The notes beneath the pieces are model-generated. The model was not told the DNA's origin. It was given only the letters and a program-made list of their open reading frames with translations, and did no database searches. A stretch of DNA of 64,000 nt from Procambarus clarkii (lineage: Eukaryota; Arthropoda; Malacostraca; Decapoda; Cambaridae), in assembly GCF_040958095.1 (NCBI RefSeq), contig NC_091228.1, positions 15,766,841 through 15,830,840 of the forward strand, given 5' to 3'. Below are positions 22,348-31,479 of this stretch, piece after piece (the first letter of the stretch is position 1; each line of letters opens with the position of its first letter). The translations under genes were made by a program, and so were the position numbers.

Positions 22348-22909
22348 TTAGTCACCCATGACGTAAATACTGTTAGATCTAGATGCCCTAGATATTTCAT
22401 CCCATAGATGCTTTGCTTCCATTCTGTCTAAATTTGGTGGCCTATATATAACGCCTATTATAATATTGTTTGCTTTTTCGTATAATTCTATCCAAATAGT
22501 TTGTGTTTGTGGCTCAGTTTTGATTCCCTTTTTGAGACTACATTTCAAATTGTCCCTAACATATATGGCTACTCCCCCTCCTCGTCTAGTATATCTATCT
22601 GTGTGAAATAGTTTAAATCCATTTATTTGATATTCAGCTAATAGTTCTCTATTTTCTATATTCATCCACGTTTCGGTAAGTGCAATATCTATTTTTTTCT
22701 GTGCAGACAAGAGCATTTAATTCGTTAATTTTATTTCTTAGACTTCTACTGTTAGTGTAATATACCCGAAGTGAATTGTTATTTTGAGGCCATTCTCTTT
22801 CCCTGATCATTTTGCCAATTCCTTTCTCCCACAAACACATACTTTTATTATCTCCTTCCTCCAAATCAATTCCCATACCTCTATCTACTAACAGTTTAAA
22901 CCCAAACAA
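22348..22909 (-). pseudogene. CR1-like ORF2 endonuclease start, frameshifted
   Basis: Minus frames 22909-22649 (FGFKLLVDRG, TNSRSLRNKINEL) and 22716-22348 (ALTETWM, RRGGGVAIYVRD, GVIYRPPNLDRM, YVMGD) are the same domain split by an indel near 22685, and a second indel lies near 22350. Confidence 0.8.
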
Positions 22910-23830
22910 ACACCTCTAACCACTTCTTCCAACGAGTTCGCAACAGCAACAACCCCAGCTCTCGATAGATGCACCCCATCACGAGCATACATTTCATTTC
23001 TTCCATAGAAGTGTTCCCAGTTGTCTATGAAAGATATTGCATTTGATTTGCAATATCTTTCCAGCCGGCAATTGACACCAAGTGCCCCTGACATCCATTC
23101 ATTTCCCACTCCCTTTCTTGGAAGAATGCCACATATGATCGGGATTCCTCCCTTGCTCCTAACTAATTCAATGGCTGTCCTGAATCTCTGTATTAGTTCC
23201 TCCTAACTCGTCATTACCCCCTGCACTAATACAAATAATGGGTTTGTTTCCATTTCCCGTCATAATATCATTCATGTTTCCAACAATATCACCAATTCCA
23301 GCTCCCGGATAGCAAACTCTTAATCTGTTCCCCCTGTCTCTGGCACAAAACGTTCTGTCTAAATACCTCACCTGGGAATCTCCCACAACCAAAATTCTCT
23401 TCGATTTTCCCTTTTCCTTTCGAGCAGTTTGAGGGACCTGCGCTTCAATGCTCCTCGTTACTTTGTCTTTGCCACTTTGTTGAACAACAGGTTCAACACA
23501 GCACTCGTCCTCTAATACGTCAAATGCGTTAAAAGCCCTTAGGTGTAGGCTATTAGTTGTCGGTTTTGCCAAGGTCTTCTTAAGACCCCTGTCTTTCACA
23601 ACTTGCCAAGACGAGGTCTTCTTATTATTGGTCCCGTCAGTCCTTCTTAATGAGGTCCCGTCAACACTGGCCTCCTCCTTCGTTTCCTCCCGAAGTCTCG
23701 GCCGTCGTACCTCCTCCCGCAGGGAATCCATCTCTGCTCTCAGAGCTCCAACCAGACTCACCAAATCCTTCACTAATCCTTCCATTATTGCAATAATAAC
23801 GTTATTAGAATCTGAGCTCCAGCTAACACA
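22888..23830 (-). pseudogene. CR1-like ORF1: coiled-coil start plus SGNH-esterase domain, frameshifted
   Basis: This copy keeps the N-terminus lost at 13067. Near 23790-23690 the minus strand reads LVKDLVSLVGALRAEMDSLR, a short heptad-like coiled coil, probably for self-association. Then come a charged linker, KTSSWQVVKDRGLKKT, VVGDSQVRYLD (block I, GDS) and ISAGGND (block III). An indel near 23205 shifts the frame; the end (23109-22888) has DGVHLSRAG (block V). The initiator is not certain: the open frame extends upstream into repeat sequence to 23884. Confidence 0.75.
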
Positions 23831-23841
23831 ACCTCTCACTG

Positions 23842-23867
23842 TGTGTCCATATAAATATATGGACACA
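23842..23867. repeat. Short palindrome
   Basis: TGTGTCCATAT (23842-23852) is followed after 4 bases by ATATGGACACA (23857-23867), a perfect inverted repeat at the edge of the TCCATATA-rich region. Confidence 0.8.
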
Positions 23868-23919
23868 CAGTCTATATTGTCCATATATATATATTTTTGT
23901 CTATATTGTCCATATAGAC

Positions 23920-24352
23920 TATATTGTTTATATTGTCCATATAAAAGTGGATTATATATTGTTTATATTGTCCATATAAAAGTGGAGTATATAACAGTTG
24001 TATGGTGTCCATATAAAAGTGGAGTATATAACAGTTGTATGGTGTCCATATAAAAGTGGAGTATATAACAGTTGTATGGTGACCATATAAAAGTGGAGTA
24101 TATAACAGTTGTATGGTGTCCATATAAAAGTGGAGTATATAACAGTTGTATGGTGACCATATAAAAGTGGAGTATATAACAGTTGTATGGTGACCATATA
24201 AAAGTGGAGTATATAACAGTTGTATGGTGTCCATATAAAAGTGGAGTATATAACAGTTGTATGGTGTCCATATAAAAGTGGAGTATATAACAGTTGTATG
24301 GTGTCCATATAAAAGTGGAGTATATAACAGTTGTATGGTGTCCATATAAAAG
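23920..24352. repeat. 37-bp minisatellite (9 regular units plus degenerate edge units)
   Basis: From 24007 to 24339 the unit repeats every 37 bases: each has GTCCATATAAAAGTGGAG, then TATATAACAG, then TTGTATGGT. T/A variants give GTGACC or GTGTCC at the unit joint. 23868-24006 contains shorter, divergent relatives. Because 37 is not a multiple of 3 and the unit lacks stops on the minus strand, all minus frames are open across it; these are not genes. Every unit carries TATAAAAG. Confidence 0.95.
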
Positions 24353-24359
24353 CACAACA

Positions 24360-25020
24360 GAAAAGATGCCAAAACACGCTACTAAATGGCTTTCAAACCT
24401 AAACAAAAAAATATGAGCGGTGAGGAAAAACTTGAGGCGTTAAAAGTGCAAACGTTAATACAAAGAAAAGAGGAAATATGATCACCATGTGCAAAATCTA
24501 GATAGGAATGAACACGTTCACGAGGAGAAATTTTAAAAACTTGCAAAGTCTTGGTCAAGAGGCTACAAACTCCACCTTAGAAAGCATCGTTACCGGAAGA
24601 ATGTTCGAAAGTTCTCTTTTACGAACACAGTTGGAGAATGTAAACGGAAAATAATAAAGAGACTCGCGCTGATGCCAAATCATCAGCCGTTTCAAAATAA
24701 TATGACAAAGATAGCAGGTGAGACAGGACACCAGTATTGAAGCTCTTATCCTCTAACTACATATGGGTAATTACACAAATAAACATACAAACATACATAT
24801 ACCAATCATGGCCTTACAGAAGACACGAAATTTCTGGACTGAAAGTGAAATCTGGCAAGTTGTGCACATGCAGCCTCCGGCAGGTACTTGACAGACAGGC
24901 GCGAGTTACAGACAGGAATCAAAGTTCCGAACACCAGCATCTGTTCCTCTTCCCTCAAGCCAACTAAATAACTCACCCTCATTCAGTGCTATAAGTACTA
25001 ACACAACGCACATAAAATAC
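24360..25020. other. Unrecognised AT-rich DNA, no gene seen
   Basis: Only short frames occur. Several stretches (24480-24660) have a coding-like look on the plus strand, interrupted by stops, and may be an old transposon, but no family motif was recognised. Confidence 0.4.
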
Positions 25021-25027
25021 GTGCGTT

Positions 25028-25489
25028 GTGTACTACATATGGACCACCACTTACCACAATGTCAGACCAATCCTGGAGTATGCGTCTCCAGCATGGATTC
25101 CATATCTAGTCAAGCATAAGACTAAACTGGAAAAGGTTCAAAGGTTTGCCACCAAACTAGTAACCGAACTGAGGGGCATGAGCTACGAGGAGAGACTACG
25201 GGAATTAAACCTCACGTCACTGGGAGACAGACGAGTTAGAGGGGACATTATCACCACATACAAGATTCTCAGAGGAATTGATAGGGTAGATAAAGACAGA
25301 CTATTCACCACAAGGGGCACACGCACTAAGGGACACAGGTGGAAATTGAGTGCCCAAATGAGCCATAGAGAAGTTAGAAAGAATATTTTCAGTGTCAGAG
25401 TAATAGCCAAATGGAATGCATTAGGAAGTGATGTGGTGGAGGCTGACTCCATACACAGTTTGAAGTGTAGATATGATAGAGCCCAGTAG
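25028..25489 (+). pseudogene. C-terminal RT fragment of a second CR1/Jockey-superfamily element
   Basis: Open for about 150 codons: VRPILEYASPAWIPYL, LEKVQRFATKLV, MSYEERLRELNLTSLGDRR, RGDIITTYKIL, then a Trp/Lys-rich end. This matches the region downstream of the catalytic motifs in CR1-type RTs (compare VRPHLDYAVQFW and SYEERLTKLKLHSLERRR in the main CR1 family here), but the sequence differs enough to be another family. The catalytic half is absent. A GGTAAGTACAAATAG-like tail follows at 25570-25590. Confidence 0.7.
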
Positions 25490-25639
25490 GTTCGGGAACC
25501 TGTACATTAGTTGATTGACAGTTGAGGAGCGGAACCAAAGAGCCAGAGCTCAACCCCCACAAGCACAATTAGGTAAGTACAAATAGATAAGTACGTAATG
25601 TAAAGCACTACAATAAATCTGCTCAAAATGCTCTGCTCC

Positions 25640-25884
25640 TAGACACTTGTGGTGAAAATGTCCCCCTGCAAACCCCTCAACTGCGCCAATTGTCAAGGCC
25701 CTCACAGTGCTGTAGACAAACAATGCCCACGTAGGAAACAAGCCCTGAAAGCACTTGGATCTAACCAGCATCAACATCCATCTCCCACTAACAACACAAA
25801 CGCTGCACATCAACTTCCTTTCAATCAGCGCACCATCATACCTCTGTGTCCTACTACAGTGCAGCTCAAAATCATCCTAATATT
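25640..25884 (+). pseudogene. Non-LTR ORF1 zinc-knuckle fragment
   Basis: The plus frame reads LNCANCQGPHSAVDKQCPRR near 25676-25735, a knuckle typical of ORF1 in Jockey/I-type elements (CANC...PHSA...C), followed by Lys/Gln- and Pro/His-rich sequence. The open frame runs into the 46-bp minisatellite and stays open only because the repeat lacks stops. ORF2 of the same element is not adjacent. Confidence 0.55.
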
Positions 25885-26125
25885 CCTTACCTACATCCCA
25901 TCACTACTTTTTCACTCTCTTCACCAACATCCCATCACTGCTTACCTTCTCCCTCAACCCCCCCATACACCAACATCCCATCACTGCTTGCCCTCTCCCT
26001 CCACCACCCCATACTCCAACATCCCATCACTGCTTACCCTCACCCCTCAACCACCCTATACACCAACATCCCATCACAGCTTACCCTCTCCCTCCACCAC
26101 CCCATACTCCAACATCCCATCACTG
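25885..26125. repeat. 46-bp minisatellite, left block
   Basis: Each unit contains CATACACCAACATCCCATCA followed by CTGCTTACCCTC and a CTCCACCACC stretch, period 46. About five units, the first ones degenerate. The array is cut at 26125 by a solo LTR and resumes at 27169. Confidence 0.95.
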
Positions 26126-27168
26126 TATTACGGACCCGAGTCCATCGTCGGACCACGGAGGAGTGACGACAACGCCATCTGTGAGTCCGCTCCCGAAATC
26201 CCGTTCAAATGGACGACGCCATCTAGTGGTGACAGGATATGCCGGCAATGGGCGCTGGATTCCCGTCTTAATTGGCTAGTGTAGTAGCCGCTGCTGACCG
26301 CGGGTGAGGTAGTGCTTAGACAGAGAACGCCATCTATGGAGTGAAGAGGTGGACGTTTCTGTCTAAGCTTGTAAGTCATGTTTCCTGGTGGCCCTAGGTC
26401 GTGTCCCCAGTACTGATGACGTATCTGGTTTCAGAATCAACCTAGGACTGCAGTGTTGGACGATGGATCAGTCTACCCAAGGCAGCCAAGGTCTCTTCAC
26501 CAGTCTGCTTTGAAGAAGCTGTGAGTCACCCCCGGACGAACTCTGTTGAGAGTACAATAGTCTGCCTGAGGAGTGGCAGTGTCGGGAATCGCCTTATTCG
26601 GGGTTGGCTGGTGGAAGAGACCACCCACTGGGGTGCTGTATGAGGAGAGTGACTAGCGAGTCACACGAGGCTCCTGGCTAGGGCTCGCAACCCTAGTATC
26701 GGTCGTGGAGTGGCCTATACAGTGGAGCTGATCGGTACCTGCCAGCTACAGGCTGGATTGTGGTTGAAGGCCTCCACGTCGAAGCACCCAGTGGGACTGT
26801 GATTTGGCTGGCCTGTGGCCAGGGTAGATTCGGGGTAGTCAGCGTGGATTCATCGTGGGCCACGGAAGAAGGAACCAGGGCTACCCAGAGTGAGCATCGC
26901 CGAGTATCCAGTGTCTTCGGAGGAAGACGGAACTGTATATAAGTGTAGTTATAATCCCCGTGTGTGACCTGTTTTATATATATATGGTGGTGGCAAATAT
27001 ATTTGAAGGAAAATTCTCATACTTTAGTGTACTTGTATACCTCCCTCGTTAATTTTACTTGTGTTATGGAGCTCACCCCTTGAAAGCCTCTACTAACTTG
27101 GGGCCGGATTCCCAAAACTCTACTACCATCAGAGAAGAACCCGGTTGCGTCCCAGTAGGACCGTAACA
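26126..27168 (+). mobile_element. Solo LTR of a Ty3/Gypsy-type retrotransposon with 5-bp target duplication (strand uncertain)
   Basis: CACTG at 26121-26125 recurs at 27169-27173, and the 46-bp array reads on across the two sites as if nothing were inserted. The 1043-base insert starts TATTACGG and ends CCGTAACA, inverted termini with one TG-to-TA change at the left. It contains no protein-coding domain, so it is best read as the LTR left after recombination between two LTRs. The strand is set by the TG-CA ends, which do not decide orientation. Confidence 0.75.
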
Positions 27169-27950
27169 CACTGCTTACCCTCACCCTCCACCACCACATA
27201 CACCAACATCCCATCACTGCTTACCCTCACCCGTCACCACCCCATACACCAACACCCCATCACTGCTTACCTTCTCCCTCAACCCCCCCATACACCAACA
27301 TCCCATCACTGCTTATCCTCTCCCTCCACCACCCCATAAACCAACATCCCATCACTGCTTACCCTCACCCTCCACCACCCCATACACCAACATCCCATCA
27401 CTGCTTACCCTCACCCTCCACCACCCCATACACCAACATCCCATCACTGCTTACCCTCTCCCTCCACCACCCCATACACCAACATCCCATCACTGCTTAC
27501 CCTCACTCTCCTCTACCCCATACACCAACATCCCATCACTGCTTACCCTCTCCCTCCACCACCCCATACACCAACATCCCAACACTGCTTACCCTCACTC
27601 TCCTCTACCCCATACACCAACATCCCATCACTCCTTGCCCTCTCCCTCCACCACCCCATACACTAACATCCCATCACTCCTTGCCCTCTCCCTCCACCAC
27701 CCCATACACCAACATCCCATCACTGCTTACCCTCTCCCTCCACCACCCCATACACCAACATCCCATCACTGCTTACCCTCACCCTCCACCACCCCATACA
27801 CCAACATCCCATCACTGCTTACCCTCTCCCTCCACCACCCCATACACCAACATCCCATCACTGCTTACCCTCACCCTCCACCACCCCATACACCAACATC
27901 CCATCACTGCTTACCCTCTCCCTCCACCACCCCATACTCCAACATCTTCA
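27169..27950. repeat. 46-bp minisatellite, right block
   Basis: About 17 units of the same 46-bp repeat as at 25885. Two higher-order variants alternate (CTCTCCCTCCACCACC and CTCACCCTCCACCACC), and a third type with ACTCTCCTCTACC occurs twice at about 27502 and 27595. The open frames across it are artefacts of a stop-free unit. Confidence 0.95.
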
Positions 27951-29211
27951 CCGATTGCTTTGAAATTATCACACAATGTTTTTTTTTTTAAAAACTGCGT
28001 TTTTCATGTGTTTTTCATATGAGGAAAATCATCGAAACCTCTTTACCGATTCCTTTGAAATTTTGACACAACGTTGCATTCGAATAGGCGCGCGTTTTTA
28101 TATACCTATTATATTCATGCTTCACCTATGACAAGAAAAAACATTTTTTTTTAAAACAGCGCATCTGTTGCATATAAGAGCAACACATGCTGTAATCTCC
28201 AAAAGTTCTTCCCAGATTGCTTTGAAATTTTGACACAACGTTCCACTCGAATACATGTGTTTTTATATACCTACTATATAGATACTACACTTGTGACAGG
28301 TGAAAGCATTTTTTTTTTTAAGAGCTGTTAAAACCTGTTGCTCATAATAGAAACAGAGGCTATACTAAATTTGTTACGATTCCATTTCATTGTTTCCGAC
28401 TGCATTGATAAATAGAATTTTCATAGATTTCGATTTATTTTCATTTTGATTTAATTATTTTCTGTGACATTGCGTTGGAATTCAGCTGTGTTGTTTCTAT
28501 ACCATTCATTCTGTAAGTATAAGTATAAATGCCACACCTGTCACAGGTAAAACCATTCTTTTTTTAAGAAACAGCGCCATCTGTTGCACGTAAGAGCAAC
28601 ACCTGCTATACTATATATGTTACTATTCCATTTCAATGTTTCCAATAGCATTGACAAATTGAAATTTCATAAAATTCCATTTATTTTAATTTTGATTTAA
28701 TTATTTTGTGACATTGCGTTGGAATTGAGCTATATCGGACGAGAGAGTGGGGAGGATGAGGGGACGGGAGTGGGGCATGGTGGGGAGGACGAGGGGACGG
28801 GGCGAGTTGGGAATGGTGGGGACGAAGGGACAGGGGAATGAAGAATGGTGTGGATGACAAGAGGAAAGGGGAGTGAGGGATGGTGGGGAGGATAAGGGAA
28901 GGGGGAATGGAAAGGAGGATGAGGGGACGGAGGAGTGGGAGATGGTGGAATGGGGAATGGTTAGGAGGATGTGGGGACACTGGAGTGGGGGATGGTGGGG
29001 AGGTCAAAGGGACAGGGAAAAGGGGGAAGGGTGGGGAGGACGAGGGGATGGGAAATGGTTGGGAGGATGAAGGGACGGGGAATGATTGGGAGGACGAGAG
29101 GACGGGGAAGAGGGGATGGTGGGGAGGACTGGGAGACAGGGGAAGGTTGCTGAGCTCAGCAATGCACATGCGTTGCAGAGCCACAGCAACGTATAGCCGG
29201 GTACAGCTAGT
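27951..29211 (+). mobile_element. Helitron-like 3' segment with internal tandem units
   Basis: 27951-28740 contains three diverged copies of a roughly 235-base unit (CCGATTGCTTTGAAATT, GACACAACGTT, CGCCATCTGTTGCA-type landmarks). The segment ends CTAGT at 29207-29211. Just upstream is a hairpin, ATGCGTTGC (29168-29176) pairing with GCAACGTAT (29186-29194, one G-T pair). A hairpin followed by CTAG-type 3' end is the Helitron terminus pattern. No Rep/helicase coding was found and the 5' TC end was not located, so this is a non-autonomous copy or a fragment. Confidence 0.5.
28735..29145. repeat. G-rich imperfect minisatellite
   Basis: Runs of GGGGACGGGG, GGGAATGGT and GGGGAGGACGAGG repeat irregularly every 25-35 bases with purine-rich plus strand. 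It sits between the tandem 235-base units and the Helitron-like end. Confidence 0.8.
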
Positions 29212-29260
29212 AATAACAATAATAATAATAATTAATAATTAATAATAATAATAATAATAG
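29212..29260. repeat. TAA trinucleotide microsatellite
   Basis: TAA/AAT units with two TTAATTAATAATT interruptions directly after the CTAGT end. It may be the tail of a minus-oriented LINE whose 3' UTR follows. Confidence 0.85.
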
Positions 29261-29892
29261 TTTATTTTAGGAAAAGTCCATACATACAAAATGAGTTACA
29301 AGCAGAATGTTTGATTTCTAGATAGAGCTACTATATAATATGCCTAAAGTGGTAAGAACTCTATACATGTAAGATGTAAAGCCATAATAAGCACAGTGTT
29401 TCTGAGATCTCTGCTATGTTCCATTGCCAAGGAAACATCCGTGTATTTGTGGAAAATGTTCCAATGTATCTTGAACACCAGAAGCTCTCTATCATCCATG
29501 TTCCACCTTCACTCATAGGGGCTCCCCCAGTATTTGTACCATGGAACACTCCTCACTTTTCCCACATCATTCAGCAGGTACATTTTCCATAGTTCCCCTG
29601 CCTACGCGGAGGGTTCTCTGCACACCACAGAAAACGTTTTGACAACACGCAATTCTCACCCAGGACTAAACTACTCGAGATCACCAGTTCTATCTACACC
29701 TGCTGTTCCTGTCCACCCACCCTTTACCACCTCATCATATACTGACATCGACAGAAACACGTCTCTCATGCCATTCAACCTAGATACATTTCCACCCCAA
29801 TCACCCTTACACCTCAGCCAACCCTTTTCTTTAAAAGATCCCAGAGGTCAAAATCATAATCAATCTCTTTATCACATTCTGAACAGTCCTTC
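29261..29892. other. Unassigned retroelement-like DNA
   Basis: The first part (TTTATTTTAGGAAAAGTCC...) next to the TAA tract looks like the 3' UTR of a minus-oriented LINE, as also seen at 31480. The plus frame 29534-30087 is open and Pro/Ser/His-rich (TPAVPVHPPFTTSSYTDIDR) and could be a diverged ORF1 tail. I recognise no domain. Confidence 0.3.
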
Positions 29893-30087
29893 ACCTCATC
29901 CCTCTCATGTGCACCTGCATCCCTCTTATGTGCACCAGCATCCCTCCTATGAGCACCAGCATCCCTCCCATGAGCACCTGCATCCCTCCCATGAGCTCCT
30001 GCATCCCTCTCATGAGCACCTACATCCCTCTCATGAGCACCTGCATCCCTCTCATGAGCACCTGCATCCCTCTCATGAGCACCTGCA
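29893..30087. repeat. 21-bp minisatellite, block 1
   Basis: Unit: CATGAGCACCTGCATCCCTC plus one base, with variants (TGTGCACC, GAGCACCAG). Since 21 is a multiple of 3 all frames stay open (HPSHEHL in one frame). The array recurs at 31186, 33441 and 34021; blocks are separated by insertions. Confidence 0.95.
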
Positions 30088-31185
30088 CCCCTTGTTATGC
30101 AAGCCCCTTGGGAATCTCTGCCAGCTGACTTTAAGATTATGGTTATTGAAGGAAAAAAGAACTAGACAAAACCTCATCTGCTACGTAACATTGCACAGAT
30201 GCATATAGAAGCAAACATGGCATCCGACAGCTTCACATACATCACAGTTGGATCAGTAGACCAGCAGAGACAAGAAACCGGAGCTGCAGTTAAAGGAGCA
30301 GTTATTACCTCTGTAAATAGTTGGAGGCTCTCAAATGGGTGTTCGACTTTACAAACAGAGATGCTAGCCATTCAAAAGGCTTTGGAACATGCTCTTGCTC
30401 AACACCGACAATATGTTATCACACATACAGATTCGAGAACCGCCATTGAAACCTTGCAACAAGAACACATATGTGATAACATACATCTGATCACAAATGT
30501 CATATCATTAATGCAAACACTCAAACGACAAGGCCGACGGGTACTTATCAACTGGGTGCCAAGTCATGTGGGAATAATAGGAAATGACATTGCAGACGAA
30601 GCTGCAACACTTGCAACTAAGAGAAGAAATGTAGACAGTTACATACCACAGAGTCTATCACAGATTAAGAAAGTAATTTGAAAATGAGCAATGCAAAAGA
30701 TGTACAGTGACCACAACACAGCAGTTGCAACATCAGGATCTGCGGGTTGGTACAAGAATTCAACCAACTACGAACCACTTAGTTTGATGAAAGGGAGCAG
30801 TAGAGCAACAGAAGTGCACTTACATCGCATCAGGCTTGGATACCCATGTGCATGGGAAATAGTCTTAGAGGTTCCAGAAGATGAGAGGAAATATCAGCAC
30901 TGTGGAGAAATGAACGACAGACCACTGGAACATTATCTAACACAGTGCACAGTTACAAACCCATTAAGATTTCAACTTAGATTCAACAGAGCAGAAGAAG
31001 TTGTTAAACACATATGGCAAAAGAGATCATACGAGTAATGAGGCCGACTGAAGCGACCATACGAGTCATAAATACTCATACTCCGCCCAAGTAAAACAGA
31101 AACAAACAACACTCAGTGGGCCAACCAGAGGCTTACGGCCCGCGCAGGAATATCCCTGCAAAAAAAAAAAAAAAAAAAAAAAAAA
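30088..31185 (+). mobile_element. 5'-truncated non-LTR retrotransposon (RNase H and zinc-finger end) with A26 tail
   Basis: It lies between two blocks of the 21-bp array and ends in a run of 26 A (31160-31185). CTGCA at 30083-30087 and 31186-31190 could be a target duplication, but this pentamer is also part of the repeat unit, so the evidence is weak. Related sequence is at 39470-39765. Confidence 0.75.
30199..31038 (+). pseudogene. ORF2 RNase H domain and zinc-finger tail, broken
   Basis: Frame 30199-30681: TVGSVDQQ stands where TDGS is usual, so the first catalytic Asp is lost; LQTEMLAIQKAL supplies Glu, HTDSRTAIETL Asp, and INWVPSHVGIIGNDIADEAA the end of RNase H. A TGA at 30679-30681 and a TGA nearby break it. 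The next frame to 31038 carries the C-terminal finger (YQHCGEMNDRPLEHYLTQC). RNase H after RT places it in the I-type group; its sequence is distinct from the 15929 family. Confidence 0.75.
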
Positions 31186-31479
31186 CTGCATTCCTCCCAT
31201 GAGCACCAGCAACCCTCTCATGAGCACCTGCATTCCTCTCATGAGCACCTGCATTCCTCTCATGTGCACCTGCATCACTTTCGTGAGCACCTGCATTCCT
31301 CTCATGAGCACCTGCATTTCTCTCATGAGCACCTGCACCAGTCTCATGACCACCTGCATCCCTCTCATGAGCACCTGCATCTCTCTCATGAGCACCTGCA
31401 TCCCTTTCAAGAGCTTCTGCATCCCTCTCATGAGCACCTGCATCCCTCTCATGAGCACCTGCATTCGTCTCATGTGCAT
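31186..31479. repeat. 21-bp minisatellite, block 2
   Basis: About 14 units of the 21-bp repeat. The last unit (GTCTCATGTGCAT, 31467-31479) is duplicated at 33441-33453 around the next insertion. Confidence 0.95.

Larger units (their letters stand above)
22235..23840 (-). mobile_element. CR1-like element, minus strand, 5' half (right of the I/Nimb-like insertion)
   Basis: It continues the CR1 interrupted at 15928: endonuclease (22348-22900) and ORF1 (about 22888-23830). Upstream of ORF1, in the element's sense, the sequence passes into TCCATATA-rich repeats from about 23842, which could be the element's 5' region or the host site. Frameshifts occur near 22350, 22685 and 23205. Confidence 0.8.

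Noticed and set aside
23872..24406. Three overlapping minus frames of about 140-165 codons
   Set aside because: All come from the 37-bp minisatellite, whose period makes each frame cycle through the others.
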